Shown here: piece by piece, positions 18,518 through 27,142 of the stretch
Layout of the letters: every line of letters begins with the position of its first letter
Numbering within the stretch: the first letter of the stretch is position 1
Assembly: GCF_022341425.1 (NCBI RefSeq)
Contig: NZ_JABFUC010000005.1
Location: forward strand, 186,001-250,000
Reading direction: 5' to 3'
Origin: Billgrantia campisalis
GTDB taxonomy: Bacteria; Pseudomonadota; Gammaproteobacteria; Pseudomonadales; Halomonadaceae
DNA length: 64,000 nt
The notes under the pieces: model-generated
Seen by the model: the letters and a program-made list of their open reading frames with translations, nothing else
Database searches by the model: none
What the model was told of the DNA's origin: nothing
Made by a program: the position numbers and the translations under genes

Positions 18518-19102
18518 GTGACTGCGGTCGAGTGGCTGATGCCGCTGATGGCGCTGGGCTATCTCAGCGGTTCCTGGCTGGGCGCGCTGAGCGTGTGCCG
18601 GCTGGCCGGCGTGGGCGATCCGCGCCGCGCCGGCTCCGGCAACCCGGGCTTTTCCAATGTGCTGCGCCTGCATGGCCGCCGGCTGGCGCTGGCCACCCTG
18701 CTGGTGGATGCGGTCAAGGGCATGCCGGTGCTGTGGTTGGCCCTGTGGCTGGGTCTGCCGCCCTGGGCCCAGGGTCTGGTGGGGCTGGCGGTTCTGCTCG
18801 GCCACAGCTTCCCGCTCTGGCACCGCTTGCGTGGCGGCAAGGCGGTGGCCAGTGCCTTCGGCGTGATGCTGGTGCTGACCCCGGGGGTGGCGCTGGCGTG
18901 CGCCGCGCTGTGGGCCCTGCTGGCCTGGCGAGTGCGCACCGCCGCGGTGGCCTCCCTGGCCAGCGCCGGGGTGGCGCCGCTGGCCAGCCTGTGGCTGGCG
19001 CCGGACCATGTGGCAGTCGTGACGGCCTTCACGGCCCTGGTGCTGGTGCGCCACCTGTTCAATATCCGCCGGCTGCGCCGCGGCGACGAGCCGGGGCTGT
19101 AG
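18518..19102 (+). CDS. plsY: glycerol-3-phosphate acyltransferase PlsY
   Basis: PlsY is an inner-membrane enzyme that moves acyl groups from acyl-phosphate to glycerol 3-phosphate, the first step of phospholipid synthesis. The 194-residue protein has about five membrane segments and the three motifs: SGNPGFSNVLR (residues about 41-51), GHSFPLWHRLRGGKAVAS (about 91-108) and RHLFNIRRLRRG near the end. In motif 2 Arg and Ala replace the usual Lys and Gly of FKGGKGVAT. The start is a GTG after a weak GGGGCGAG site, and other starts inside the first helix are possible. Confidence 0.9.
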   Translation: MTAVEWLMPLMALGYLSGSWLGALSVCRLAGVGDPRRAGSGNPGFSNVLRLHGRRLALATLLVDAVKGMPVLWLALWLGLPPWAQGLVGLAVLLGHSFPLWHRLRGGKAVASAFGVMLVLTPGVALACAALWALLAWRVRTAAVASLASAGVAPLASLWLAPDHVAVVTAFTALVLVRHLFNIRRLRRGDEPGL

Positions 19103-19122
19103 CGCTGCGGTGGCTGAGCTTC

Positions 19123-19309
19123 AGGCAGGGGAACGAGACTCGCGATCCCGGGAACGAAACCCTGTCACTTCGCTTGCCGCTTGCACGTCGGGGCACAACA
19201 TAATCCCTCACGGGTGCCCCTCACTCGACATCCCTGTCGATTGACGTGCGCGGCGGCGCTTGTTGCCAGCGTTCCCGGGTAGATATCGCTTCGCTTCGTT
19301 ACCCTGCCT
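19123..19309. repeat. large nested imperfect inverted repeat between plsY and tsaD
   Basis: The left arm begins AGGCAGGGGAACGA (19123) and the right arm ends TCGTTACCCTGCCT (19309); both also carry CCCGGGAACG or its complement further in. Inside are GCACGTC (19183-19189) with GACGTGC (19243-19249), and GGGGCAC (19190-19196) with GTGCCCC (19214-19220). Together they could fold most of the convergent gap into one long structure. No gene is seen here. Confidence 0.6.
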
Positions 19310-19314
19310 CCGCC

Positions 19315-20358
19315 TCAAGCCTGACCTGAAGCCGGTGCTTCCAGGCTATCCATCGGCCAGCGCGGCACGGCCTTCATCACGCCGATCTCGTCACGCTCAC
19401 CGGCCAGCAGGCGCTGTGCCCCCACATACGCAATCATCGCTCCGTTGTCGGTGCAGAAGCGGCCGCGGGGATAGTAGGCCCGGGCGCTGCGCTTGGCGCA
19501 CTCGTGCTCCAGCCGCTCGCGCAGCCGCAGGTTGGCACTCACGCCGCCGGCCACCACCAGCCGCTTCAGGCCGGTCTGGTCCAGGGCGCGGCGGCACTTG
19601 ATCACCAGCGTATCCACCACCGCCTCCTCGAAGGCGCGGGCCACGTCGGCGCGCGCCGGGTCGTCCAGTTCGGCGGCGGCCTCGAGCTGGCGGATGGCGG
19701 TCAGGGTGTGGGTCTTGAGCCCCGAGAAGCTGAAGTCGAGCCCCGGGCGGTCGGTCATCGGGCGCGGAAAGCGAAAGCGTCCGGGGTCGCCCCGCTCGGC
19801 GAGCCGGGCCACCTGGGGGCCGCCGGGATAGTCCAGCCCCAGCATCTTGGCCGCCTTGTCGAAGGCCTCGCCGGCGGCATCGTCCACCGACTCGCCCAGC
19901 AGTCGGTAGCGACCCAGCCCCTTCACCTCCACCAGCTGGGTATGGCCGCCGGAGACCAGCAGCGCCACGAAGGGGAAGGCCGGTGGTTCGTCTTCGAGCA
20001 TGGGGGCCAGCAGGTGCCCCTCCATGTGGTGTACGCCGAGCACCGGAATGCCCAGCGCCCGCGCCATGCCGTGGGCGGTGGCGGCACCCACCATCAGCGC
20101 ACCGACCAGGCCGGGGCCGGCGGTATAGGCGATGGCGTCGAGCTCGCCGCGGCTCAGGCGAGCCTCCTCGAGCACCTGCTCGATCAGTGGCAGCAGCCGG
20201 CGGGTGTGGTCCCGCGACGCCAGCTCGGGGACCACCCCGCCGAACTCGGCGTGCATGGCCACCTGGCTGTAGAGGGCGTCGGCCATCAGGCCGCGCTCGG
20301 TGTCGTAGAGGGCGACGCCGGTCTCGTCGCAGGAGGTTTCGATGCCGAGGACTCGCAT
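19315..20358 (-). CDS. tsaD: tRNA N6-adenosine threonylcarbamoyltransferase TsaD
   Basis: TsaD, with TsaB and TsaE, transfers threonylcarbamoyl to A37 of ANN-decoding tRNAs. The 347-residue protein starts [18 protein letters not shown], with the metal-binding [11 protein letters not shown] (His pair near 111-115), the ASKA-fold [26 protein letters not shown] and [13 protein letters not shown]. In many gammaproteobacteria it is directly divergent from rpsU; here rpsU is 6.4 kb away, beyond two signalling genes. Confidence 0.96.
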   Translation of the reverse strand: MRVLGIETSCDETGVALYDTERGLMADALYSQVAMHAEFGGVVPELASRDHTRRLLPLIEQVLEEARLSRGELDAIAYTAGPGLVGALMVGAATAHGMARALGIPVLGVHHMEGHLLAPMLEDEPPAFPFVALLVSGGHTQLVEVKGLGRYRLLGESVDDAAGEAFDKAAKMLGLDYPGGPQVARLAERGDPGRFRFPRPMTDRPGLDFSFSGLKTHTLTAIRQLEAAAELDDPARADVARAFEEAVVDTLVIKCRRALDQTGLKRLVVAGGVSANLRLRERLEHECAKRSARAYYPRGRFCTDNGAMIAYVGAQRLLAGERDEIGVMKAVPRWPMDSLEAPASGQA

Positions 20359-20617
20359 GGTTCAGGCTCGCATAAGGACAGAGGCGGGCATTCTAGCAAA
20401 TTCGCCCTGGCGCTTGCCGATGGGTCCTGTCGGGGAGGGAAGTGCAAGCGGGAGAGTTTTCCCGATTTTCAACGCATGTTGTCCGCCAGATATGGGTATG
20501 TTCGGCGAAAATTGATCTGAATCATGGGGATATATGGGCGTTGGGCTAGGCTGCTGATTTGGAAATAACCATAACAAGTTCGGCAGGCTCGCTGCCGACG
20601 ATTTTTGGGGGACTGTC

Positions 20618-22609
20618 ATGCACCTGCTTCGCCATATCTCCATCGGACACAAGATACTGCTGGCGCTGATGCTGCCGCTGCTGGCCATGGCCGGCTTCGC
20701 CGGCCTGCAGCTGCTGGAGCGACAGCAAGTGGTCAGCAATATGAATCAGCTGCATCGCCTGTCCGGGCTGGCGCTGACGGCCGGGGATCTCGTCCATGAG
20801 CTGCAGCGCGAGCGGGGCGGCACCGCGATCTACCTCGGTACTCAGGGGCGCCAGTTCGGCGCCGAGCTGCAGGCGCAGCGCGCGCAGACCGATCGCCGGA
20901 TCGAGCGCTTCGAAACACGGCTGCAGGCGTTGGGGCGCGGCGATAGCGACGCCCCGACGCGGCAGCGAATCGACAGCGCCGTCGAGGGCCTGGCGGGCTT
21001 GGCCGCGCAGCGGCAGCGGGTGGACGAGCTCGATGCCTCGGCCGGGCAGGTGCTGGGCCGCTACACCGATCTTAACACCGAGCTGATCGGTATCGTGGGG
21101 CAGCTCAGCCATGTCACCGACGAGGCGCAGACCACCCGCACCCTGGCGGCCTACTACAGCCTGCTGCGCGCCAAGGAGTTGGCCGGTATCGAGCGGGCGC
21201 TGCTCTCTAGCGCCTTCGGCGCGGACCGCATCGATGGCGAGACGTATCAGCGCTTCGTGTCGCTGATCGGCGCCCAGGAGGCGCAGCTGAACACCTTCCA
21301 GGTTCTCGCCTCCCAGACACAGCGTGCGCTGCTCGACGAGCAGCTGGCCGGTCCCGAGATCGAGCGCCTGGACGCGCTCCGCGGGGTGGTGCTGCAAAGT
21401 GCAGAGCGACAGGGGTTCGGCGTTGATCCCGAAGAGTGGTTCGAGTGGCAGTCGGTCAAGATCGACCGCCTGAAGGTCGTCGAGGATGCCCTGGCCGACA
21501 GTGTGCTGGCGCTGGTGGCAGGGCTGCGCGACGGAGCCCGGCATGACTTGGTACGCAACGGTGTGATTGCCGCCGTGATCGCCGGGCTGGTGGTGCTGGT
21601 GGCGCTGCTGATCGGGCGCAGCACGGTGCTGCGGTTGCGTCAGACGGCCCAGGCGATGCGTGAGATTGCCGAAGGCGATGGCGACCTGACGCGCCGGCTG
21701 AGCGTGACCCATCACGATGAGATCGGCAGCCTGGCGACCCAGTTCAACGCCTTTGCGGCGCGCATGCAGGGGCTGCTGCTGGACGTCAAGGAGAGCGCCC
21801 AGCGGGTCTATAGCAGTGCCGAGGAGATCGCCCAGGGGAGCGAGGCCCTGGCCGCGCGCACCGAGCAGGAGGCCTCGAGCCTGCAGGAGACTTCGGCTTC
21901 CATGGAACAGATCACCGCCACGGTCAACCACAGCGCCGACTCGGCCCAGCAGGCGGATGCGCTGGCGCTGTCCACCGCCCAGGTGGCGCGCCGGGGGGAG
22001 GCCGCCATGCAGGAGGTGGGCGGCACCATGAAAGATATCAGCGCCTCCGCGGAGCGCATCGTCGAGATCATCACGCTGATCGACAGCATCGCCTTTCAGA
22101 CCAATATCCTGGCACTCAACGCGTCGGTGGAGGCGGCCCGAGCCGGGGAGCACGGGCGCGGCTTCGCGGTGGTCGCCCAGGAGGTGCGGGTACTGGCCAG
22201 CCGCAGCGGCGATGCCGCCCAGGAGATCCGCCAGCTGATCGATGCCTCGGTGGTGCATACGCAGCGTGGGGCGGAGATCGTGCAGCATGCCGGTGCCACC
22301 ATGGAGGAGATCGTCCAGAGCGTCGAGCGGGTCACTGGCGTGATTGCCGAGATCAGCGCGGGCGCCCGGGAGCAGAGCGCCGGTATCGTCCAGGTCAACC
22401 AGGCCGTCAGTGAGCTGGATGGCAACACCCAGCGCAATGTCGCCCTGGTGGAGCAGACGTCCAATGCCGCTGCCGACATGCGGGCGCAAGCCGAGCATCT
22501 CAATGTGCTGATGAGCGCCTTTGTGCTGGGGCAGCGTGACCGGCCCGAGTCCGACGCCGGTGTCTCGCTGCCGTCGCCCTCCAGGGAGCCGCTGCCGGCG
22601 CTCGCCTAG
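20618..22609 (+). CDS. methyl-accepting chemotaxis protein with periplasmic NIT domain
   Basis: The 663-residue receptor has TM1 (about 13-32), a periplasmic NIT-type domain (about 55-300; note [15 protein letters not shown] and [12 protein letters not shown]), TM2 (about 313-333), a HAMP linker (about 334-386) and a long coiled-coil signalling domain. The conserved hairpin tip ([30 protein letters not shown]) is near residues 487-520, where CheA/CheW bind. NIT domains are proposed to sense nitrate or nitrite; the ligand here is inferred only from the domain. It lacks the C-terminal NWETF-type CheR/B tether. No che genes are in the window. It converges on the large GGDEF/EAL gene. Confidence 0.9.
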   Translation: MHLLRHISIGHKILLALMLPLLAMAGFAGLQLLERQQVVSNMNQLHRLSGLALTAGDLVHELQRERGGTAIYLGTQGRQFGAELQAQRAQTDRRIERFETRLQALGRGDSDAPTRQRIDSAVEGLAGLAAQRQRVDELDASAGQVLGRYTDLNTELIGIVGQLSHVTDEAQTTRTLAAYYSLLRAKELAGIERALLSSAFGADRIDGETYQRFVSLIGAQEAQLNTFQVLASQTQRALLDEQLAGPEIERLDALRGVVLQSAERQGFGVDPEEWFEWQSVKIDRLKVVEDALADSVLALVAGLRDGARHDLVRNGVIAAVIAGLVVLVALLIGRSTVLRLRQTAQAMREIAEGDGDLTRRLSVTHHDEIGSLATQFNAFAARMQGLLLDVKESAQRVYSSAEEIAQGSEALAARTEQEASSLQETSASMEQITATVNHSADSAQQADALALSTAQVARRGEAAMQEVGGTMKDISASAERIVEIITLIDSIAFQTNILALNASVEAARAGEHGRGFAVVAQEVRVLASRSGDAAQEIRQLIDASVVHTQRGAEIVQHAGATMEEIVQSVERVTGVIAEISAGAREQSAGIVQVNQAVSELDGNTQRNVALVEQTSNAAADMRAQAEHLNVLMSAFVLGQRDRPESDAGVSLPSPSREPLPALA

Positions 22610-22694
22610 CCGCCTGAGGGGCAGGGATGCCCGGCGCTCGGCTCGCTCAGGGGGCCGGCCTTGCAGCTTAGGCAGGATCGCCCCCCCCCCAGGA

Positions 22695-25600
22695 TCAGGG
22701 GGCGGCGTCCAGGGGTTCGTCGAGATGCGTGGCGGTGAATGCGGTCAGGGAGAAGGCCGTCTGGACCTGAGCGAGCAGCGCCTCCTCCTGGCAGCCCTTG
22801 TCGAGCCAGCCGTGGAGCGGGCCGCTGTCGACGCCAGCGGCGGCGCGAGGCGCGTCCTCCGGGGTGGCAAGGGCGAGACAGGCGACCTCGGGATAGAGGG
22901 CCCTGACGCGGTGATGGAACTCGAGCCCCGGCATGTCCGGCAGGTGCAGCCCGCCGATCACCACGCGAATGCTGTTCAGGGCCAGCAGGTCGAAGGCCTC
23001 CTCGATATGCGTGGCCGTCAAGGGGCGGTAGCCGGCGTCCTGTAGCGGACGGGACAGCGCCGCCAGCGCCTCTGGGTCGGGGTCCAGCACCAGCAGCGAA
23101 CGGTTGGCCACGGACGGGTCGATCGAGGGCAATATCAGTCGCCGCTGCTCCTTCAGCAGGGCCGTCATCTCCTCCGTCGGCAGCGGGCGGCTGAACAGGT
23201 AGCCCTGCAGCTGGTCACAGTGCCGGCGGCGCAGGTAGGCGGCCTGGGCCAGGGTTTCCACCCCCTCGGCCACCACCTGCAGGCGCAGCCCGTGCCCCAT
23301 GGCGATGATGGTCTGGGCGATGGAGGCCTCATCGGGTGAGGTGGTGACGTTGGTGATGAAACTGCGGTCGATCTTCAGGGTGTCGAAGGGGAAGCGACGC
23401 AGGTAGGCCAGGCTGGAGTAGCCGGTGCCGAAGTCATCCACGGCCAGACGCACGCCCAGGGCCTTCAGCTCCTTGAGCACTGCAATGGTCTCCTCGGGGC
23501 GCTCCATGACCGCGCTTTCGGTCAGCTCCAGTTCCAGCAGTTCGGGGGGGAAGCCGGTGTCGGCAAGCACCCTGCCCACCATGGCGGCCAGGTCCGGCTG
23601 CTGCAGCTGCCGGGCCGAGAGATTGACCGCCAGGTTCAGTTGGCCAAGCCCCTGGTTCTGCCAGGCCTGGCCCTGCCGGCACGCCTCGCGCAGTGCCCAT
23701 TCGCCCAGCGGCTGGATCAGGCCGGTCTCCTCGGCCACCGGAATGAAGTGCATGGGCGAGATGGGGCCTTCGCTGGGGTGGTGCCAGCGGGCCAGGGCCT
23801 CCATGCCCACCACTTCGCCGCTGGCAAAGTCCACCTTGGGCTGATAGTGCAGCGCCAGGGCGTTGTGCTCCAGGGCGCGCCGCAGCTCCTGCTCCAGGGC
23901 CAGGCGCTTCAGGGCCGCTGCATTGAGGTCCTCGGTAAAGAAGCGGAACACCCGCTGCCCCTCCCGCGCGGCAATGTGCTGGGCGGTGGTGGCATTGCTC
24001 AGCAGGGTCTCCAGGTCCTGTCCATCCTGGGGCAGCACGCTGATGCCCGCATGCATGTCGATGTGCAGCTCCTGGCCCTCGACGGACATGGGGCGGTAAA
24101 CGGAGTCGATCATGCGCTGGGCCACCGCGGCGATGCCCTCGTAATGGGGCACGTCGGTGAGGATCACCACGAACTCGTCGCCGGCATAGCGGGCCACCAT
24201 ATCCTGGCCGCGGGCACACTCGCCCAGCCGCTGGCCGACGGTCTGTAGCACCTGGTCCCCGGCGCGGTGACCCAGGCTGTCGTTGATCAGATGGAAGCGG
24301 CTGATATCCAGAGAGAGCAGCGCGACCTGCTGGCCTCGCTGCAGGGCCCGGGCGGCGAGCTTGTCGAAGTGCTTGGCCAGCAGGGTACGGTTGGGCAGGT
24401 TGGTCAGGTCGTCATAGTAGGCGAGCAGGTTGATCTGCTCCTCCATCTGCTTGCGTTCGCTGATGTCGTACTGGATGCCGACGAAGTGGGTGATGATGCC
24501 GTGCTGGTTGCGCACCGGACTGATGGAGGTGAGTTCCCAGTAGGGCTGGCCATCCTTGCGACGGTTGAGGATCTCGCCCTCCCACACCTTGCCCTGCTGC
24601 AGGGTGCGGCGCAGGTCCTGGTATTGGCTGCGAGGCAGGCGTCCGGGCTCCAGCAGGTGGATGCGTCGCCCCTTGATCTCCTCCGGGCGGTAGCCCGTGG
24701 TGCGCGTGAACTGGGGGTTGACGTACTCGGTGATGCCGTTGGCGTCGGTGATGACGATCGAGCTGACGCTCTGGTCGATGGCCTGGTTGAGCTTCTTGAG
24801 CTCCTGTTCTGTGCGCATCCGCTCGGTGACGTCCCGGCCGTTGGCCACATAGTGGGTGATCTCACCTGCGTCGTCATGCAGCGGCGAGACGGCCATCTCC
24901 TCGTAGTACAGCTCACCCTTGGCGCTCAGGTTGATGAGGATGGTGCGGAAGGTCTCGCCCTTCTCCAGCGCCTCGCGGAAGCCCTGGTAGACCTCCGGGG
25001 GGTTGCGTTCGTGGCTTCGCAGCAGGCGGGCGTTCATGCCGATGATGTCCTCGCGGCGGTAGCCGCGCAGCCGCTCGAAGGTGCTGTTGACGTATTCGAT
25101 GTTGCGATGGCGGTCGGTGATGATCACCGAGTCGGCGCTCTGTTCCACGGCATGGGAGAGCTTGCGCAGTTCGGCCTCGCTGGCCTCGCGCCGTACGATA
25201 TCGTCGATCAGGCTGATGCGCAGCTGTTCGAAGGCGCGCGCCAGGGCGCCGATCTCGTCGCTTCTGAAGCGCGGCAGGGGGCGGTCGAGATGGCCCTGGG
25301 TCACGTGGTTCATGGAGACTTCGAGGCGGCGCAAGGGGTGCAGGATGCGGCTGCGTATGGCCCAGACGGCAAACAGGAAGACGCTGACGGCAGTGAAGAT
25401 CGAAATGGCTACCATCCCCAGCGAGAGTCGGGCGTGGTCGCGTAGCCGCCCCAGGTGGGATTCGAAGTGCTCGCTGACCGACTCGGAGAGGGCCAGCAGC
25501 GTGGCGATGCCGCTGGTGGCGCGCTGATACCATTCGCTGGCGCTGACCGGATAGGGCTCGCCCTCCCGGCTGGCCGCGTAGACCGCCTGGCGCAGCGCCT

Positions 25601-26384
25601 GGTAGTCGCCCAGGAACCCGGCTTCCAGCGCCTCTCTGGCCGCTGCCAGCTTGGGAATGTCGGGCAGCTGCTCGATCAGGGTGTCGGCGCGTTCCAACGA
25701 GGCGTCGACGATATCGCGATAGCGCTGCAGCCGCGCCAGCTCGGACTCGCTCAGCGGGCGCGCCTGGGCAATGGCGGCGCCGACGATGGCGCGCTCGCGG
25801 CCGGCGTGCTCGCTGGCGTTGAACAGCACCTCCTTGATCACCGGGTTGGGGGTATGGGAGTAGAGGTTGCCGGGCTTTGGCTGATTGGTGGCGTCGCGCA
25901 GGTCGGAGAGCACCTCGATATGGCGTGTCGCCAGGCGAATCCACTGCTGCTCGTTCAGAGAAGAGGCGTCGCCGGCGATCAGCCGGTCTACCTGCTGGCG
26001 AGCGCTGGCCAGCTCATCCCGGTGGCGAGCCAGCTGGGCCAGGCTGCGTGACAGCGGCAGGTCGGCGTCGTCGCCGGTCAGGCGCGATGCCAGCGCCGCG
26101 ATGGACCGGTAGAGCTCGTCGCCGCTGTGGCGCTGCTCGGCCATCTCGTAGAGCATCTCCGGGTTGGCCCGGTCGGGGCGTGAGAGGATGGCGGCGGTGA
26201 TGCCGCGCTCCATGGCCATGACGCCGCTGGCGCGCAGGGAGAGGTCGGCCACCCGGTTGCTCTGGTGCACCCACTCGGCGGCGCCCTGCTTGGCCCGGAT
26301 CTCGCGGATTTCCCAGCTCGAGCCCACCAGGATCAACAGCCCCATCACGGTCAGCAGCGTGATCAGCAGGTTACGGATGGTCAT
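22695..26384 (-). CDS. membrane PAS-PAS-GGDEF-EAL protein with pseudo-receiver tail
   Basis: The 1229-residue protein carries TM1 (about 5-25), a NIT-like periplasmic sensor (about 30-330, with MAMERGITAAIL), TM2 (about 333-352), HAMP (to about 405), two PAS domains (about 415-530 and 540-660), a GGDEF domain, an EAL domain and a C-terminal receiver-like domain (from about 1095). The GGDEF signature reads AGDEF (near 730). EAL residues look complete (MEALARW near 863, ELTESAVM, DDFGTGYSS, KIDRSFI, AEGVET), so c-di-GMP hydrolysis is the more certain activity. In the receiver tail the phospho-acceptor Asp is Gly (VVIGGLHLP). AGGTGG 8 nt upstream favours ATG 26384; a GTG at 26396 is possible. 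Confidence 0.88.
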   Translation of the reverse strand: MTIRNLLITLLTVMGLLILVGSSWEIREIRAKQGAAEWVHQSNRVADLSLRASGVMAMERGITAAILSRPDRANPEMLYEMAEQRHSGDELYRSIAALASRLTGDDADLPLSRSLAQLARHRDELASARQQVDRLIAGDASSLNEQQWIRLATRHIEVLSDLRDATNQPKPGNLYSHTPNPVIKEVLFNASEHAGRERAIVGAAIAQARPLSESELARLQRYRDIVDASLERADTLIEQLPDIPKLAAAREALEAGFLGDYQALRQAVYAASREGEPYPVSASEWYQRATSGIATLLALSESVSEHFESHLGRLRDHARLSLGMVAISIFTAVSVFLFAVWAIRSRILHPLRRLEVSMNHVTQGHLDRPLPRFRSDEIGALARAFEQLRISLIDDIVRREASEAELRKLSHAVEQSADSVIITDRHRNIEYVNSTFERLRGYRREDIIGMNARLLRSHERNPPEVYQGFREALEKGETFRTILINLSAKGELYYEEMAVSPLHDDAGEITHYVANGRDVTERMRTEQELKKLNQAIDQSVSSIVITDANGITEYVNPQFTRTTGYRPEEIKGRRIHLLEPGRLPRSQYQDLRRTLQQGKVWEGEILNRRKDGQPYWELTSISPVRNQHGIITHFVGIQYDISERKQMEEQINLLAYYDDLTNLPNRTLLAKHFDKLAARALQRGQQVALLSLDISRFHLINDSLGHRAGDQVLQTVGQRLGECARGQDMVARYAGDEFVVILTDVPHYEGIAAVAQRMIDSVYRPMSVEGQELHIDMHAGISVLPQDGQDLETLLSNATTAQHIAAREGQRVFRFFTEDLNAAALKRLALEQELRRALEHNALALHYQPKVDFASGEVVGMEALARWHHPSEGPISPMHFIPVAEETGLIQPLGEWALREACRQGQAWQNQGLGQLNLAVNLSARQLQQPDLAAMVGRVLADTGFPPELLELELTESAVMERPEETIAVLKELKALGVRLAVDDFGTGYSSLAYLRRFPFDTLKIDRSFITNVTTSPDEASIAQTIIAMGHGLRLQVVAEGVETLAQAAYLRRRHCDQLQGYLFSRPLPTEEMTALLKEQRRLILPSIDPSVANRSLLVLDPDPEALAALSRPLQDAGYRPLTATHIEEAFDLLALNSIRVVIGGLHLPDMPGLEFHHRVRALYPEVACLALATPEDAPRAAAGVDSGPLHGWLDKGCQEEALLAQVQTAFSLTAFTATHLDEPLDAAP

Positions 26385-26782
26385 CGGTAAAGCCACCTCT
26401 CGGCCCTGGCCCCGCCGTCAAGCGCTTGACGGGGTGTAAGTTGTAATAATTTGTGATTAGGCGAAGAATGTAGAAATTCCAGGCTGATCTAAACGGCACG
26501 CTATCCCGGCTGGCCGGGGCTAGCAAGCCGTATGCGACAACGTGCCCGGCGACGTCAAGGGATCGGGCGTATCGGCTATCGAGCATTTGCAAAGCGCCAA
26601 GGTGGCGACTAGAATACTGTGCGCTGCAAGACTGGGTCGTGCATCCAGGGGCTTTTCCCGCATCCGTTGCCGTGTCGCCATCGGTAGTTCGCTGCCGATG
26701 AGGTTAGGCGACCGCGTGATCTGCCCGAAGAGGGTGTGCGTACAAACCGAACTCAAGAAACCTTAAGGTAGGTGAGTGCTTA
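26385..26782. other. 398-bp gap upstream of rpsU
   Basis: The gap separates the divergent GGDEF/EAL and rpsU genes. I see no open frame with a ribosome site. It holds one good sigma70 promoter toward rpsU (26587-26615) and an AT-richer stretch around 26440-26480 near the start of the minus-strand gene, where that gene's promoter may lie. Confidence 0.6.
26587..26615 (+). promoter_or_regulatory. sigma70 promoter candidate for rpsU
   Basis: TTGCAA (26587-26592) and TAGAAT (26610-26615) are spaced by exactly 17 bp, one of the best promoter matches in the window. The predicted start is near 26622, leaving a leader of about 160 nt before rpsU. Confidence 0.6.
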
Positions 26783-26998
26783 ATGCCTTCTGTCAAAGTA
26801 CGTGATAACGAGCCGTTTGACGTCGCACTGCGTCGCTTCAAGCGTTCCTGTGAAAAAGCCGGCATTCTGTCCGAGGTTCGCCGTCGCGAGCACTACGAGA
26901 AGCCGACCGCAGAGCGCAAGCGCAAGGCGGCTGCCGCGGTCAAGCGTCACGCCAAGAAGCTCCAGCGTGAGCGCAAGCGTTTCGAACGGCTCTACTGA
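26783..26998 (+). CDS. rpsU: 30S ribosomal protein S21
   Basis: S21 is a small basic protein of the 30S platform that helps start-site recognition. The 71-residue sequence is the conserved gammaproteobacterial form ([21 protein letters not shown], then [17 protein letters not shown] in near-identical wording, ending RKRFERLY). It is the first gene of the rpsU-dnaG-rpoD macromolecular synthesis block and is followed by a strong terminator, so dnaG depends on read-through or its own promoter. Confidence 0.98.
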   Translation: MPSVKVRDNEPFDVALRRFKRSCEKAGILSEVRRREHYEKPTAERKRKAAAAVKRHAKKLQRERKRFERLY

Positions 26999-27052
26999 TC
27001 CGTACTGTGGGGCGGTCGAGGCGTACGCCCCGGCTGTCCTGGAAGGATGACC

Positions 27053-27084
27053 AAGCGGCCGCCGGCGGGTGGCCGCTTGTTTTT
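27053..27084 (+). terminator. intrinsic terminator after rpsU
   Basis: AAGCGGCC (27053-27060) pairs with GGCCGCTT (27071-27078) and is followed by GTTTTT. A terminator between rpsU and dnaG is classic for this operon and helps keep primase levels low relative to S21. Confidence 0.85.
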
Positions 27085-27142
27085 CCATTGATCCCGCCGC
27101 GACCTTCATCCACCTGTTGCGTGCCGAGGTGGCGATAACCGC

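Noticed and set aside
20546..22498. 650-codon minus-strand frame opposite the chemoreceptor
   Set aside because: It is a shadow of the high-GC chemoreceptor gene, with Leu/Gln/His-rich composition and no family features.
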